NCBI GenBank assembly: GCA_024958655.1
Contig: JANWUR010000014.1
Span: forward strand, 1-64,000
Length of the DNA stretch: 64,000 nucleotides
Source: Cyanobium sp. FGCU6
GTDB taxonomy: Bacteria; Cyanobacteriota; Cyanobacteriia; PCC-6307; Cyanobiaceae
Direction: 5' to 3'
Below are positions 26,528 to 34,359 of the stretch, one piece after another. Under the pieces are notes generated by a model. The model was not told the DNA's origin and made no database searches. It worked only from the letters and a program-made list of their open reading frames with translations. Position numbers and translations under genes: made by a program. Every line of letters starts with the position of its first letter. Position 1 is the stretch's first letter.

Positions 26528-27169
26528 ATGACCATCTCTGCCAGCCCACTCACATCCGATTCATCCACTCGCTTCCATGCTTTGGTGCCGCTGCGGTTTC
26601 CCTCCGACATGCGGCTCACGCCCGTGCAGTTTGCCCTCCTGTGTGCCGAGAACCGTGACGCGGTGCTTGAACTCGCCTCCGATGGCCAGGTGCGGGAAAT
26701 GACGCCCACCGGAAGCGAAACCGGCGGCCGCAACATCGAACTGGCATTCCAGCTGCAGCGCTTCGCCCGATCAGGCACCACCTGGAAAGCGTTTGACAGT
26801 TCCACGGGTTTCCGTCTGCCCGACGACTCCGTGCTCAGCCCCGATGCCTCCCTGGTGCGTCTCGATCGCTGGCAAGCCCTCACCTCCGAGCAGCGCCGCG
26901 GTTTCGCCCCCCTCTGCCCCGATCTGGTGGTCGAACTGGCCAGCCCCAGCGACGAAGGCCCCCGCGCCCTTCCGTCCCTGCGCAGCAAGCTGGCCGCCTA
27001 CCAGGCCAACGGTGCCCGCCTCGGCTGGTTGCTGATTCCCCACCAGCAGGCTGTGGAGGTCTGGCCCACCAGCGGCGCCCCCCAGCGCTTCGAAGGCCTG
27101 AAGGTGTTGGAAGCCGGCCCGGAATTCCCCGGTCTACAGCTGCAGCTTGCAGAGATCTGGGGGGGGTGA
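26528..27169 (+). CDS. Uma2 family putative endonuclease (DUF820)
   Basis: A 213-residue protein, fourth Uma2 copy. MRLTPVQFALLCAENRDAVLE, GFRLPDDSVLSPDASLV, CPDLVVELASPSDEG and the Lys helix LRSKLAAYQANGARLGW are intact. It is more divergent from the other three copies than they are from each other, and its 5' flank is unrelated. The start is ATG 26528, after a TGGTG stretch. It is convergent with a small membrane-protein fragment 4 bp downstream. Confidence 0.85.
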   Translation: MTISASPLTSDSSTRFHALVPLRFPSDMRLTPVQFALLCAENRDAVLELASDGQVREMTPTGSETGGRNIELAFQLQRFARSGTTWKAFDSSTGFRLPDDSVLSPDASLVRLDRWQALTSEQRRGFAPLCPDLVVELASPSDEGPRALPSLRSKLAAYQANGARLGWLLIPHQQAVEVWPTSGAPQRFEGLKVLEAGPEFPGLQLQLAEIWGG

Positions 27170-27173
27170 GGCC

Positions 27174-27312
27174 TCATCGCCTCCCCACCACCAGAGCGAT
27201 CACCGCGCCGGTCAGCGTCAGAGCGGTGTGATCCAGCCGGTTGCGGAACAGCGCCACGAAAGGTCCCAGCGGATAGGCCAGCCAGAACAACGCCGGCCCC
27301 AGGAGCGTGAAC
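27174..27312 (-). pseudogene. C-terminal fragment of a membrane protein
   Basis: On the minus strand, FTLLGPALFWLAYPLGPFVA and TALTLTGAVIALVVGRR form two hydrophobic segments ending at a stop at 27174. The upstream side runs directly into Rpn-like copy D sequence of the other strand at about 27312, so the rest has been lost. I cannot name the family. Confidence 0.4.
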
Positions 27313-27822
27313 AGGAGGTGCAGATGCACGGCAAGGGTGGGTTCAAGTTGCACGCGCAGGTGCAGCACCTGGCCGTGGTGATGCTGGTGCCGCACCGGCG
27401 CCTCAACCTCAGTCCCGCCCTGTTGCCGAAGCCGCTGCAGGCCAGCTCGCAACAGATCCTGGCGCGCCTGCTAGATCTGTTTTCTGCCGTTCAAACGATC
27501 CTTTTGGAGCGGCTTCCCCCACTCACTAGCACTCCATCGTGAGGAACGAATCATGGAGTTCGCCACCATTCCCGCCAAAGACCTGCGCCACACCCGCGTC
27601 GCCCAGGAGTGGATTGAGGAAGGCCGGCTGGAGGGTCGCCAGGAAGGCGAAGCCAAAGTGGCCCTTCGCCTGCTCAACCGTCGCTGCGGCCCTCTCAGTG
27701 ACGCCACGACAGCCCGGATCAAGACGCTGCCGCTGGCGCAACTGGAAGCCCTGGCGGAGGCACTGCTCGATTTCAGCGGCCCCGCCGACCTGGCCGCCGG
27801 GCTGGCCGAGCACGGCGGCTGA
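27310..27822 (+). pseudogene. Rpn-like (DUF2887) copy D, truncated
   Basis: Begins inside the family at EVQMHGKGGFK, skips to HAQVQHLAVVMLVPHRRLNL and then from PKPLQ directly to ASSQQILARLLDLFSAVQ, so three blocks are missing. A frame change near 27540 separates it from MEFATIPAKDLRHTRVAQEW, which runs intact to 27822 with the linker EGRLEGRQEG. N-terminus and active-site Asp are absent. The kinase remnant at 27960 follows. Confidence 0.8.
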
Positions 27823-27959
27823 AGCGCAAGCTCTGCCAGGGCTGCAGGTCGTGCAGAACCCGCTGCTTCAGCGGGATCCAGGCTTCTCTTGGCCCAACCC
27901 CCTCGCCAGGCTCAGTCCCCTGCCGGCCGCGAGCGGAGTGCCGCCGAATCCCCCACCGC

Positions 27960-28256
27960 GGCCCCCAGCCCCCCGCCCTGCAGCTGATCCAGCAGGAGGC
28001 CGAGCGCATGGGCACGTTGGTGAGCGACCTGCTCGATCTGGCCCGCAACGATTCCGGCCGCCTGCAGCTCCAGCTGGCCGCCACCCTTGAGCCGCCCGTC
28101 GCCCTCGCCGACCCCCACCGCCTGCAGCAGTGCCTCACCGCCCTGGTGGACAACGCCCTGCTCTATACCGACGGCTCGGTGGTCCTCACCGCCAGCAGCG
28201 GCGCCGACTTCCAGCTGCTGCTGCCGCCGGTGAAGCCGTTGGGGCCGATAAGCTGA
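27960..28256 (+). pseudogene. Second histidine kinase remnant
   Basis: The open frame from ATG 28008 reads MGTLVSDLLDLARNDSGRLQ and LTALVDNALLYTDGSVVLTA, then jumps straight to SGADFQLLLPPV. The HisKA tail, N-box and last strand remain, but the D/F/G boxes are deleted. The preceding 50 bp match the HisKA part of the remnant at 24440. The terminal codons overlap the palindrome in front of the AbrB-type antitoxin gene. Confidence 0.75.
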
Positions 28257-28273
28257 AGTTCGGAATTTCAGCT
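28251..28273. promoter_or_regulatory. Putative operator AGCTGAA-N9-TTCAGCT
   Basis: A perfect 7-bp inverted repeat with a 9-bp spacer, 11 bp upstream of the AbrB-type antitoxin start. Position and symmetry suggest antitoxin autoregulation. Confidence 0.5.
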
Positions 28274-28284
28274 TCCTTGGGCGA

Positions 28285-28545
28285 ATGGGCGACCTCCGGC
28301 GAGACGTGCTCACGGTTTCCAGCAGGGGGCAGATCACCCTGCCTGCTGGGATGCGCAAGCATCTGGGCATTGCTCCTGGCAGTGCTTTGATCGTTGAAGA
28401 ACTCGAGGGCGAGCTGCGCCTCAAGCCAGCTGCTGTGATTGAGGTTGAGCTTTACAGCGATGCGCAGATCACGGAGTGGGACCGTGCCGATGTGCTCACG
28501 CCATCCGACCGCGACGCGATTCTCCAGCGCATCAGTAAACGGTGA
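28285..28545 (+). CDS. AbrB/SpoVT-type antitoxin
   Basis: An 86-residue protein with a swapped-hairpin AbrB fold: LTVSSRGQITLPAGMRKHLG, then APGSALIVEELEGELRLKPA. A charged C-terminal tail (DRADVLTPSDRDAILQRIS) would wrap the toxin. Its stop overlaps the PIN toxin start region (GTGATG), a normal translationally coupled VapBC layout. The inverted repeat at 28251 is the probable operator. Confidence 0.85.
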   Translation: MGDLRRDVLTVSSRGQITLPAGMRKHLGIAPGSALIVEELEGELRLKPAAVIEVELYSDAQITEWDRADVLTPSDRDAILQRISKR

Positions 28546-28946
28546 TGCGTCTGTTTCTTGACGCCAATGTGATATTCACCGCTGCCCACAATCCCAATGG
28601 CAAAGCAGCCTTCTTGATCAGCCTGGCTGCTGACGCAGGCCTGCAGTTCATCACGAGTGACTACGCATTGGAGGAGGCAAGACGCAATCTCTCCCGCAAG
28701 GCTCCCGATGCTCTTCACTCACTCGATGCCATGGTCGACGCCTTTCGTGTGGTGCCTGACTATCCCGCCCTGCCCTGTCCTGATGCTCTGCCCGAAAAGG
28801 ATCGCCCCATCTTCCGTGCAGCAAGGGCCTCTGCCGATGTCTTGCTAACTGGTGATTTGCGTGATTTTGGTCCCTTGATGAATGCCCCTGATCGCACCGA
28901 TGGGTTGCTGATTCAGACCGTCGCTGAGTTCCTGAATCGCCTCTGA
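28545..28946 (+). CDS. PIN-domain toxin (VapC family)
   Basis: A 133-residue PIN protein. RLFLDANVIFTAAHNPNG has the first Asp, ITSDYALEEARRNL the Glu, PEKDRPIFRAARASADVLL and TGDLRDFGPL the last acidic sites. ATG 28545 is chosen over the overlapping GTG 28542. The active-site set looks complete, and it is paired with the AbrB-type antitoxin just upstream. Confidence 0.85.
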   Translation: MRLFLDANVIFTAAHNPNGKAAFLISLAADAGLQFITSDYALEEARRNLSRKAPDALHSLDAMVDAFRVVPDYPALPCPDALPEKDRPIFRAARASADVLLTGDLRDFGPLMNAPDRTDGLLIQTVAEFLNRL

Positions 28947-29005
28947 CCTGCTCACCCCCGCGGTGGGCCCTCCTTGAGCATCAAGCCCACGCCGCGCATC
29001 GTCCG

Positions 29006-29398
29006 GTGCGGCCGGAGGCCGAGCTGCAGGCCAGCTCGCAACAGATCCTGGCGCGCCGGCCGGATCTGCTTTCAGCCGTTCAAACTATCCTTCTGGAGCG
29101 GCTTCCCTTACTCACTCGCGAGGACCTCATGGAGTTCGCCACCATTCCCGCCAAAGACCTGCGCCACACCCGCGTCGCCCAGGAGTGGATTGAGGAGGGC
29201 CGGCAGGAGGGCGAAGCTCGTGGCGAGGTCAAGGTGATCCTTCGCCTGCTCAACCGTCGCTGCGGCCCCCTCAGCAACGCCACCGCAGCCCGGATCAAGG
29301 CGCTGCCGCTGGAGCAGCTGGAGGCCCTGGCCGAGGCACTGCTCGATTTCAGCGGCCCCACCGACCTGGCCGCCTGGCTGGCCGAGCACAGCGGCTGA
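29006..29398 (+). pseudogene. Rpn-like (DUF2887) copy E, 3' fragment
   Basis: Only the C-terminal 130 residues survive: VRPEAELQASSQQILARRPD, LRHTRVAQEWIEEGRQEGEA, NRRCGPLSNATAARI and DFSGPTDLAAWLAEHSG. The nuclease core is absent, since similarity starts abruptly at about 29006. DNA identity to copies A-C over the first 200 bp is nearly complete. It closes the 22-29.4 kb array. Confidence 0.85.
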
Positions 29399-29737
29399 TG
29401 CGCAAGCTCTGGCAGGGCTGCAGGTCGTGAGGCCCTGTCCAGCTCCGAAAGCCGATGGCGACAACAGACCCAACGCGCCCGCCCGGCACAGCAACATGGG
29501 CAAAGCCCTGGGTTTGATTCAGCCAAATGATGTATCGGCACTGGCTTCGGGAAGCCTGGCTTTCGGGGGGCCCATGCGCATCATCGCTACCCACAGCAGT
29601 GGAAAGGAGGCTGAATCAATCGTGAGAGTGAAGAGTTGCGTTCCCCAGGAAGCCGAGAGTGGCTAGGTGGACAGCTGATTAGGGTAATAGCAAGGCTCTG
29701 GTCCCCTCCCCCCGAGCGTGTCACCTGATGGCGTCAG
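29399..29737. other. Gene-free stretch before the pilin locus
   Basis: The first 60 bp are the common 3' flank of Rpn-like copies (also found after 22993 and 25987). The rest shows no gene on either strand. The promoter for the first minor-pilin operon should lie here, but I see no clear -10/-35 pair. Confidence 0.5.
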
Positions 29738-31564
29738 ATGCGTGGCATGTCCCCCAAAAGCTGGTTGTCGAGGATCCCGCGATCCCGGCCTGAACACCCC
29801 GAGCAGGGCTTCGCCCTGGCCCTGGTGGTGCTGGCCGCCCTGATGCTCACGGCCGGTGGGCTGGCACTGGCGAACCGCTCCAGCCAGGGGCTGCTGGGAT
29901 CGGTGTTTCTGTTGTTTGGCCAGCAGGCCCGCGAGGCCGCCGAGATCGGCGCCACACGCATCGTCACCGAACTCAACAAGCCTCAGAACCGGGGGCTGCT
30001 GCGGGCCCGCGGCAGCAGCATCGAAACCACCCCCTGGCAGGTGGCCGATGTGGGCACCTTCTACAGGTCCAAGTGCCCGGGTGCCGGCGGTTCGGATCTG
30101 GCCACCAACGTCAACATCGGTGCCCCCAGCAGCGGCACCACCTACAGCCGCGTGTTCCTGTTCGCCGATGGTTCGGTGCACAGCAGCCGCATCCGCAACG
30201 GCGAGGCCGCCACCCGCGCCTATCGGCTGATTTCGGTGAGCCGGCGGCCGGAACCTCAGCTCACGATCTTCCAGCCCATCACCCCGCCCAACGGCGAGCT
30301 GGGGCTCGAGGTGGAAGGGGTGGCCCTGCGGCCGGATGGCAGCGTGATCTCCCAGATCCGCCTCAGGAAAGACTTCCAGGTGGTGCCCAAGTGCTGTGGC
30401 GTTTCCTTCGGCGGCAGCCACGGCAACGTGAGCTACGCCACCAACGCCACCACCTCCGCCAACGCCTGCCTCAACGAGAACACCATGCTGGGGCTGGGGT
30501 TCCTCGGCGGCACCGGCGACAGCACCGGCACGATCGAGCTGGGCGGCTCCTCCACGGTGACACAGCAGAGCAGCAGCACCGTGCCGGTCTATATCCCCAC
30601 GATCTTCTGCCTCGCCGATGCCAATGGCGGCTGCAACGCCTCCAACGTGTCGTCGTCGCAGCAGCAGATCTCCGTGAGCCTGATCCATCCGCGACCAACA
30701 GATTTTCCGGTGGCCAAGGAGTTTCCCGCGGCCCTGGTGAACCAGCTGCAGATGAACAACGTGCCCGGAATCCTGAGCCGGCCCAACTGGAACGCCAGCA
30801 CCAACCAGTTCATCGGCTGCTTTCGTGATGCCCTCGCCGATGCCAACGACCCCGATCCCAGCACGGTGGGATCGAACGGCAGGAAGTGCCGCGTCTGGAT
30901 GATCAACGCCAACGCCAACAATCTTCCTGGCTACTGCGCCCGTGATCCGCTCACCGCGGAAACCCACTGCGTGGTGGGGCGCATCACCCTGAAGTCATCC
31001 GACCTGGTGGTGATCACGGGCACCAGCAGGCTGCGGCTGTACTTCAGCCAGCCCAGCACCAGCGCCAGCGACTACCTCATCGACGGCTTCCAGGGCAGCA
31101 ATGCCATCTACCACTGCCGCGCGGCGGGATTCGATGAGAACGCCGGCCGGCCCCTGTGCACCGTGCCCGCCGCCAGCACCAGAGACCTGGCCCTGTTCGG
31201 CTGCAACGTCACCCACAGTGATGGCAGCAGCCACCCCGCCGGCACCTACCCCTACCCCGACTGCGCCGCCCCCGGCACGCAGAACATTCGCCTGGTGGGC
31301 GATGCCGGCGGCCTGAACATGTTCGCCTACTTCCCCAACGGCCACGTGGAGTTCTACGGCAACACCTTCTTCGAGGGGGTGGTGTGGGCCAACACCATCA
31401 CCGCCACGGGCAGTGTGCAGTGGGTCGTGCCCGGATCGGGCCTCAGCGATGTGATGGTGTACATGGGATTGCTGCCGGGCAGCGACACCACCACCAGCCG
31501 CAATCCGATCCTGTTCGATGCCATCGCCCGCTCCAGCAATCGCTTCCGCTGGGTGGGCCGGTGA
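29738..31564 (+). CDS. Large PilX-like minor pilin/pilus-tip protein (module 1)
   Basis: A 608-residue protein with a short basic leader and one hydrophobic N-terminal helix (GFALALVVLAALMLTAGGLALA), like PilX/GspK-type pilin-like proteins but much larger. After AREAAEIGATRIVTELNKP comes a long Ser/Thr/Asn-rich, Cys-containing extracellular part with PKCCGVSFGG near residue 217. Its end (FYGNTFFEGVVWANTITATG) is shared in pattern with the paralogue at 34360. It probably caps or decorates a type IV pilus. It is first gene of an operon whose next three genes each overlap the preceding one. Confidence 0.75.
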   Translation: MRGMSPKSWLSRIPRSRPEHPEQGFALALVVLAALMLTAGGLALANRSSQGLLGSVFLLFGQQAREAAEIGATRIVTELNKPQNRGLLRARGSSIETTPWQVADVGTFYRSKCPGAGGSDLATNVNIGAPSSGTTYSRVFLFADGSVHSSRIRNGEAATRAYRLISVSRRPEPQLTIFQPITPPNGELGLEVEGVALRPDGSVISQIRLRKDFQVVPKCCGVSFGGSHGNVSYATNATTSANACLNENTMLGLGFLGGTGDSTGTIELGGSSTVTQQSSSTVPVYIPTIFCLADANGGCNASNVSSSQQQISVSLIHPRPTDFPVAKEFPAALVNQLQMNNVPGILSRPNWNASTNQFIGCFRDALADANDPDPSTVGSNGRKCRVWMINANANNLPGYCARDPLTAETHCVVGRITLKSSDLVVITGTSRLRLYFSQPSTSASDYLIDGFQGSNAIYHCRAAGFDENAGRPLCTVPAASTRDLALFGCNVTHSDGSSHPAGTYPYPDCAAPGTQNIRLVGDAGGLNMFAYFPNGHVEFYGNTFFEGVVWANTITATGSVQWVVPGSGLSDVMVYMGLLPGSDTTTSRNPILFDAIARSSNRFRWVGR

Positions 31565-32109
31565 CGCGCCCCCGCCCACCGGCAGCGGCCGGCTACAGCC
31601 TCACGGAACTGCTGGTGAGCGCCATGCTGTTCGCGATCATCGGCACCGGCAGCGTCACCCTGTTCAGTCTCACGGTGCGGCAGCAGACCCGCACCGAGGG
31701 CGTGCAGGCCGAACAGTTCGCCATCAGCATCGATGAAGCCAACCTCCAGCGGATGAACGATCGCTTCACCTGCCAGTCGGGCACCTGCGTGATCAAGACG
31801 GGCACCGCTCCCAACCAGAACCAGTACTACCCGCTGGTGGGCAGCGCGGCCGAAACCACCTTCCTCGGCCTCTGCAGGCCCGCCAGCGGCAGCGCCGCAG
31901 CCCTGGCCGATCCCCTGGTGACCCTGATCAACGCCGTCCCCGCCACCGCCCAGATGGCCCAGCTGGGCATCAGCCGCCAGGCGGTGCGGGAAGCCGAAAC
32001 CATCGGCCAGCCCTTCAGCCATCGCTACACGATCACCTGGCGCTCGAGCGACAACACGATCCTGCGCCAGAACACCCTGGTGCCCACCACGGCAGGCTGG
32101 TGCCCATGA
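31561..32109 (+). CDS. Prepilin-like minor pilin ending in WCP (module 1)
   Basis: A 182-residue protein starting at GTG 31561 (GTGA overlap). Leader VTRPRPPAAAG| then YSLTELLVSAMLFAIIGTGS, with Glu at +5: a class III signal peptide. The globular domain has FTCQSGTCV and a C-terminal TAGWCP. The paralogue at 36161 has the same length class and the same WCP ending. The likely role is an initiating or tip minor pilin, PilV/PilI-like in position. Confidence 0.85.
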   Translation: MTRPRPPAAAGYSLTELLVSAMLFAIIGTGSVTLFSLTVRQQTRTEGVQAEQFAISIDEANLQRMNDRFTCQSGTCVIKTGTAPNQNQYYPLVGSAAETTFLGLCRPASGSAAALADPLVTLINAVPATAQMAQLGISRQAVREAETIGQPFSHRYTITWRSSDNTILRQNTLVPTTAGWCP

Positions 32110-32642
32110 GAGGGCCGTCCGGCTACAGCCTCACCGAGCTGATGGTGGTGGTGGCCATCCTCGGCCTGATCGGTGTCACCAGCATCACCGGGGCCCTCGA
32201 GCAGTGGCGCACCGAACAGTCGAGTGCGGTGGCCAATGAACTCTCCGGCTGGCTTGGCAGCGTCCATCGGGCCGCCCTGCGGGGTAAGCGCTGCGAAATC
32301 ACCATCGCCCCCGACACCTCCCCTGATCCCCTCACCGGCAATGCGGTGGCCGCCACGGCCCGGGAGGTCGACGACACCGACCCGATCGACAACGGCTGCC
32401 TGGCCCACTCGCCGCTGGTGATCCATGCGGTGTCCAGCGGCACCAGCTTCACCCTCACCCCCCGCAACACCACCTTCTCCTTCACCCCCAGGGGCACGGT
32501 GGCGGAGGCCAGCCTCAACCCGCTCGAGTTCCGCATCGCCATCACCACCGGCGGTGCCATTCACTGCGTGCGCCTGATGGGCCTGCTCGGGCTGGTGAAG
32601 ATCGGCCACGTGGCCGCCGGCAGCTGCCACTACCGCTCATGA
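32106..32642 (+). CDS. FimT/GspH-like minor pilin (module 1)
   Basis: A 178-residue prepilin. MRGPSG| is the leader, then YSLTELMVVVAILGLIGVTS with Glu +5. WLGSVHRAALRGKRCEI and FTLTPRNTTFSFTPRGTVAE are characteristic of GspH/FimT pseudopilins, and CVRLMGLLGLVKIG closes the fold. ATG 32106 overlaps the preceding stop (ATGA). FimT-like pilins in other bacteria contribute to pilus assembly and DNA binding; here the function is by family only. Confidence 0.85.
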   Translation: MRGPSGYSLTELMVVVAILGLIGVTSITGALEQWRTEQSSAVANELSGWLGSVHRAALRGKRCEITIAPDTSPDPLTGNAVAATAREVDDTDPIDNGCLAHSPLVIHAVSSGTSFTLTPRNTTFSFTPRGTVAEASLNPLEFRIAITTGGAIHCVRLMGLLGLVKIGHVAAGSCHYRS

Positions 32643-33163
32643 AGCGCCGCCGCCGCCCGGGCTTCACGCTGCCCGAACTGCTGATCGCCACCGTGCTGGC
32701 CTGCCTGCTGATGGCCGCCCTGGTGGCGGTGGTGGTGGGCCATGTGCGCTCCCGCGGCAGGATGGAAGCCGTGATGAAACTGCAGGACGACTGGACCCGC
32801 GTTCAGTTCCTGCTCGATCAGGACATCGAGGAATCGATCGCCAGCAGCAACGCCAGCGGCTGCGCGGCTTCCGGCACCCGGCTCACGCTCACCGTGGCCG
32901 GCACGAACCAGCCGATCACCTACTACCTCGATGGCACCAACCTCCGCCGCTGCGGCCCCGCCATCACCGTGACCGGCGAACTCAGCCCCACCCTCACCAG
33001 CGACGACCTGGTGGCCGAGCGTGTCACCAGCTTCGAGGTGGATCTCAGCGATCCGCAGCGCCCCTTCTACACGCTCACCCTCACCGACCCCACCGGGGTG
33101 GTGTACACCAACGGCACCCAGCCCACCGGCGCGATGATGCGCAGCCGCCGGATCACGAACTGA
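32639..33163 (+). CDS. PilW-like minor pilin (module 1)
   Basis: A 174-residue prepilin. MKRRRRPG| leader, then FTLPELLIATVLACLLMAAL with Glu +5. MEAVMKLQDDWTRVQFLLDQDIEE is typical of the long helix in PilW/PilJ-type pilins, followed by YYLDGTNLRRCGPAI. Overlaps the previous stop as ATGA. It is the last pilin of module 1; the next gene, a lipoprotein, starts on its stop codon. Confidence 0.85.
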   Translation: MKRRRRPGFTLPELLIATVLACLLMAALVAVVVGHVRSRGRMEAVMKLQDDWTRVQFLLDQDIEESIASSNASGCAASGTRLTLTVAGTNQPITYYLDGTNLRRCGPAITVTGELSPTLTSDDLVAERVTSFEVDLSDPQRPFYTLTLTDPTGVVYTNGTQPTGAMMRSRRITN

Positions 33164-33702
33164 TGGGGCGAGGCATCGCCCCACGCCGCTGCCTGCTCGC
33201 GGTGCTGCTGCTGCTCGCCGGCGGCTGCGGCCCCGCTGCCGAAAGGGCGCCGCAGGCGGTGAGCGGTCACGGCGAACGGCTCTGCCGCGAACGCCAGGCC
33301 GACCTCCCCCCCGGCACCAGCGCCCTGCAGGCCAGGGGGGTGTACGCGGCCTGCCTGCACACGATCGATCGCGAACTGGCCAGCGGCTCCGCCGCCATCA
33401 GCGCCGACACACCGCCGCCCGCAGGGCTGGCCAGCGCCGAGCAGCGCTACCTGCACTGCCGCCTGCGCCGCGAGGAGATCGCCAGGGCCTACGACGCCTA
33501 CACCCGCGCCGCCTCCGAGTGGACCCACGCCGACAGCGTCTATCCCGACGACGACCCCCGCCACCGGGCCGCCCGCCTGGCCCATCAGCAGGCCGTGGCC
33601 GAGGTGGAGCGCCTGATCCCGCCGGTGCTGCACGGCAGCGAGCCCCTGCTCCCCGACGCCCTCAACCGCTTCCGCCGCTGCGAACGCGAAGCCTTCCACT
33701 AA
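33163..33702 (+). CDS. Putative lipoprotein associated with minor pilins
   Basis: A 179-residue protein. A basic start and hydrophobic segment (CLLAVLLLLAGGCG) end in a lipobox-like LAGGC, though the residue at -3 is Ala rather than the usual Leu. The mature part is charged and rich in Cys-containing helices (RYLHCRLRRE, FRRCEREAFH) with no known domain. The ATG overlaps the preceding stop by one base, so it is transcribed with module 1. It may help pilus assembly at the envelope, but I do not recognise the family. Its stop overlaps the stop of the opposite-strand pilin. Confidence 0.6.
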   Translation: MGRGIAPRRCLLAVLLLLAGGCGPAAERAPQAVSGHGERLCRERQADLPPGTSALQARGVYAACLHTIDRELASGSAAISADTPPPAGLASAEQRYLHCRLRREEIARAYDAYTRAASEWTHADSVYPDDDPRHRAARLAHQQAVAEVERLIPPVLHGSEPLLPDALNRFRRCEREAFH

Positions 33703-34259
33703 GGGCTTCCATGGGCGAGCTCCACGCTGGTGAGCAGCGGCGGCCCCTCGCCGGCGGCACCCTCCAGATGCAGCTGCAGCCTTCCGCCAGCGGCAACCTC
33801 CGCCCGGAAGCCATCCGGAGTCAGCTGGTCCAGCACCACCCGGTTCTGCGCGGCGCCGCTGCTCGGCTGCCCATCGAGGCCATAGGCCGGCCCGCAGCGC
33901 ATCAACACCAAGGGCCGCCAGATGGCACTGGGAGGTGACCCCAGGCTGTAGGTGATCGGTCCGGTGGGCAGCTGCAGCTGCAGCACCGGCGTGCGGCCGC
34001 CCATGGCACAGGCCGCCCCAGGGGCCGCCCCCAGCGTGACCCCTTCGGCGCGCAGCAGTTCGCTGCGCAGCAGCTCGATCAGGCGCCGCTGCAGCAGCGC
34101 CACCCGCTGACGCCGCACCAACCGCTGCAGGCCCTGGCCATCGGCCGCCAGGGCCTGCACCACCACCCCGCAGAGCAGCAACCCCAGCACCAGGGCCAGC
34201 AGCAGCTCGATCAGGCTGAAGCCGCCGCCCCTCCGGAACCGGCCATGCGCACATGTCAT
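33699..34259 (-). CDS. PilW-like minor pilin on the minus strand
   Basis: A 186-residue prepilin. Leader MTCAHGRFRRGG|, then GFSLIELLLALVLGLLLCGV with a Glu in the cleavage-site context. The helix continues (RRQRVALLQRRLIELLRSEL) as in PilW-like proteins, followed by PITYSLGSPPSAIWRPLVLMRCGPAYGLDG. The CGP motif also occurs in the PilW-like members of modules 1 and 2. ATG 34259 is chosen because it gives a normal short leader. It is divergent from module 2 (100 bp) and may be the stranded last gene of the minus-strand module at 38-39.4 kb. Confidence 0.75.
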   Translation of the reverse strand: MTCAHGRFRRGGGFSLIELLLALVLGLLLCGVVVQALAADGQGLQRLVRRQRVALLQRRLIELLRSELLRAEGVTLGAAPGAACAMGGRTPVLQLQLPTGPITYSLGSPPSAIWRPLVLMRCGPAYGLDGQPSSGAAQNRVVLDQLTPDGFRAEVAAGGRLQLHLEGAAGEGPPLLTSVELAHGSP

Positions 34260-34359
34260 CGGGCCCTGCTGCCGCGGATCGTTCGCAGGGTTCCCCCACC
34301 CCGCCGGCGGGATGAAACTTGGCAGAATGAAGCAATGGTGAGAGTAAGGGAGGAAGCGG

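Noticed and set aside
32100-32105. Earlier GTG start for the module 1 FimT-like gene
   Set aside because: ATG 32106 overlaps the preceding stop as ATGA, as at the equivalent junction of module 2.
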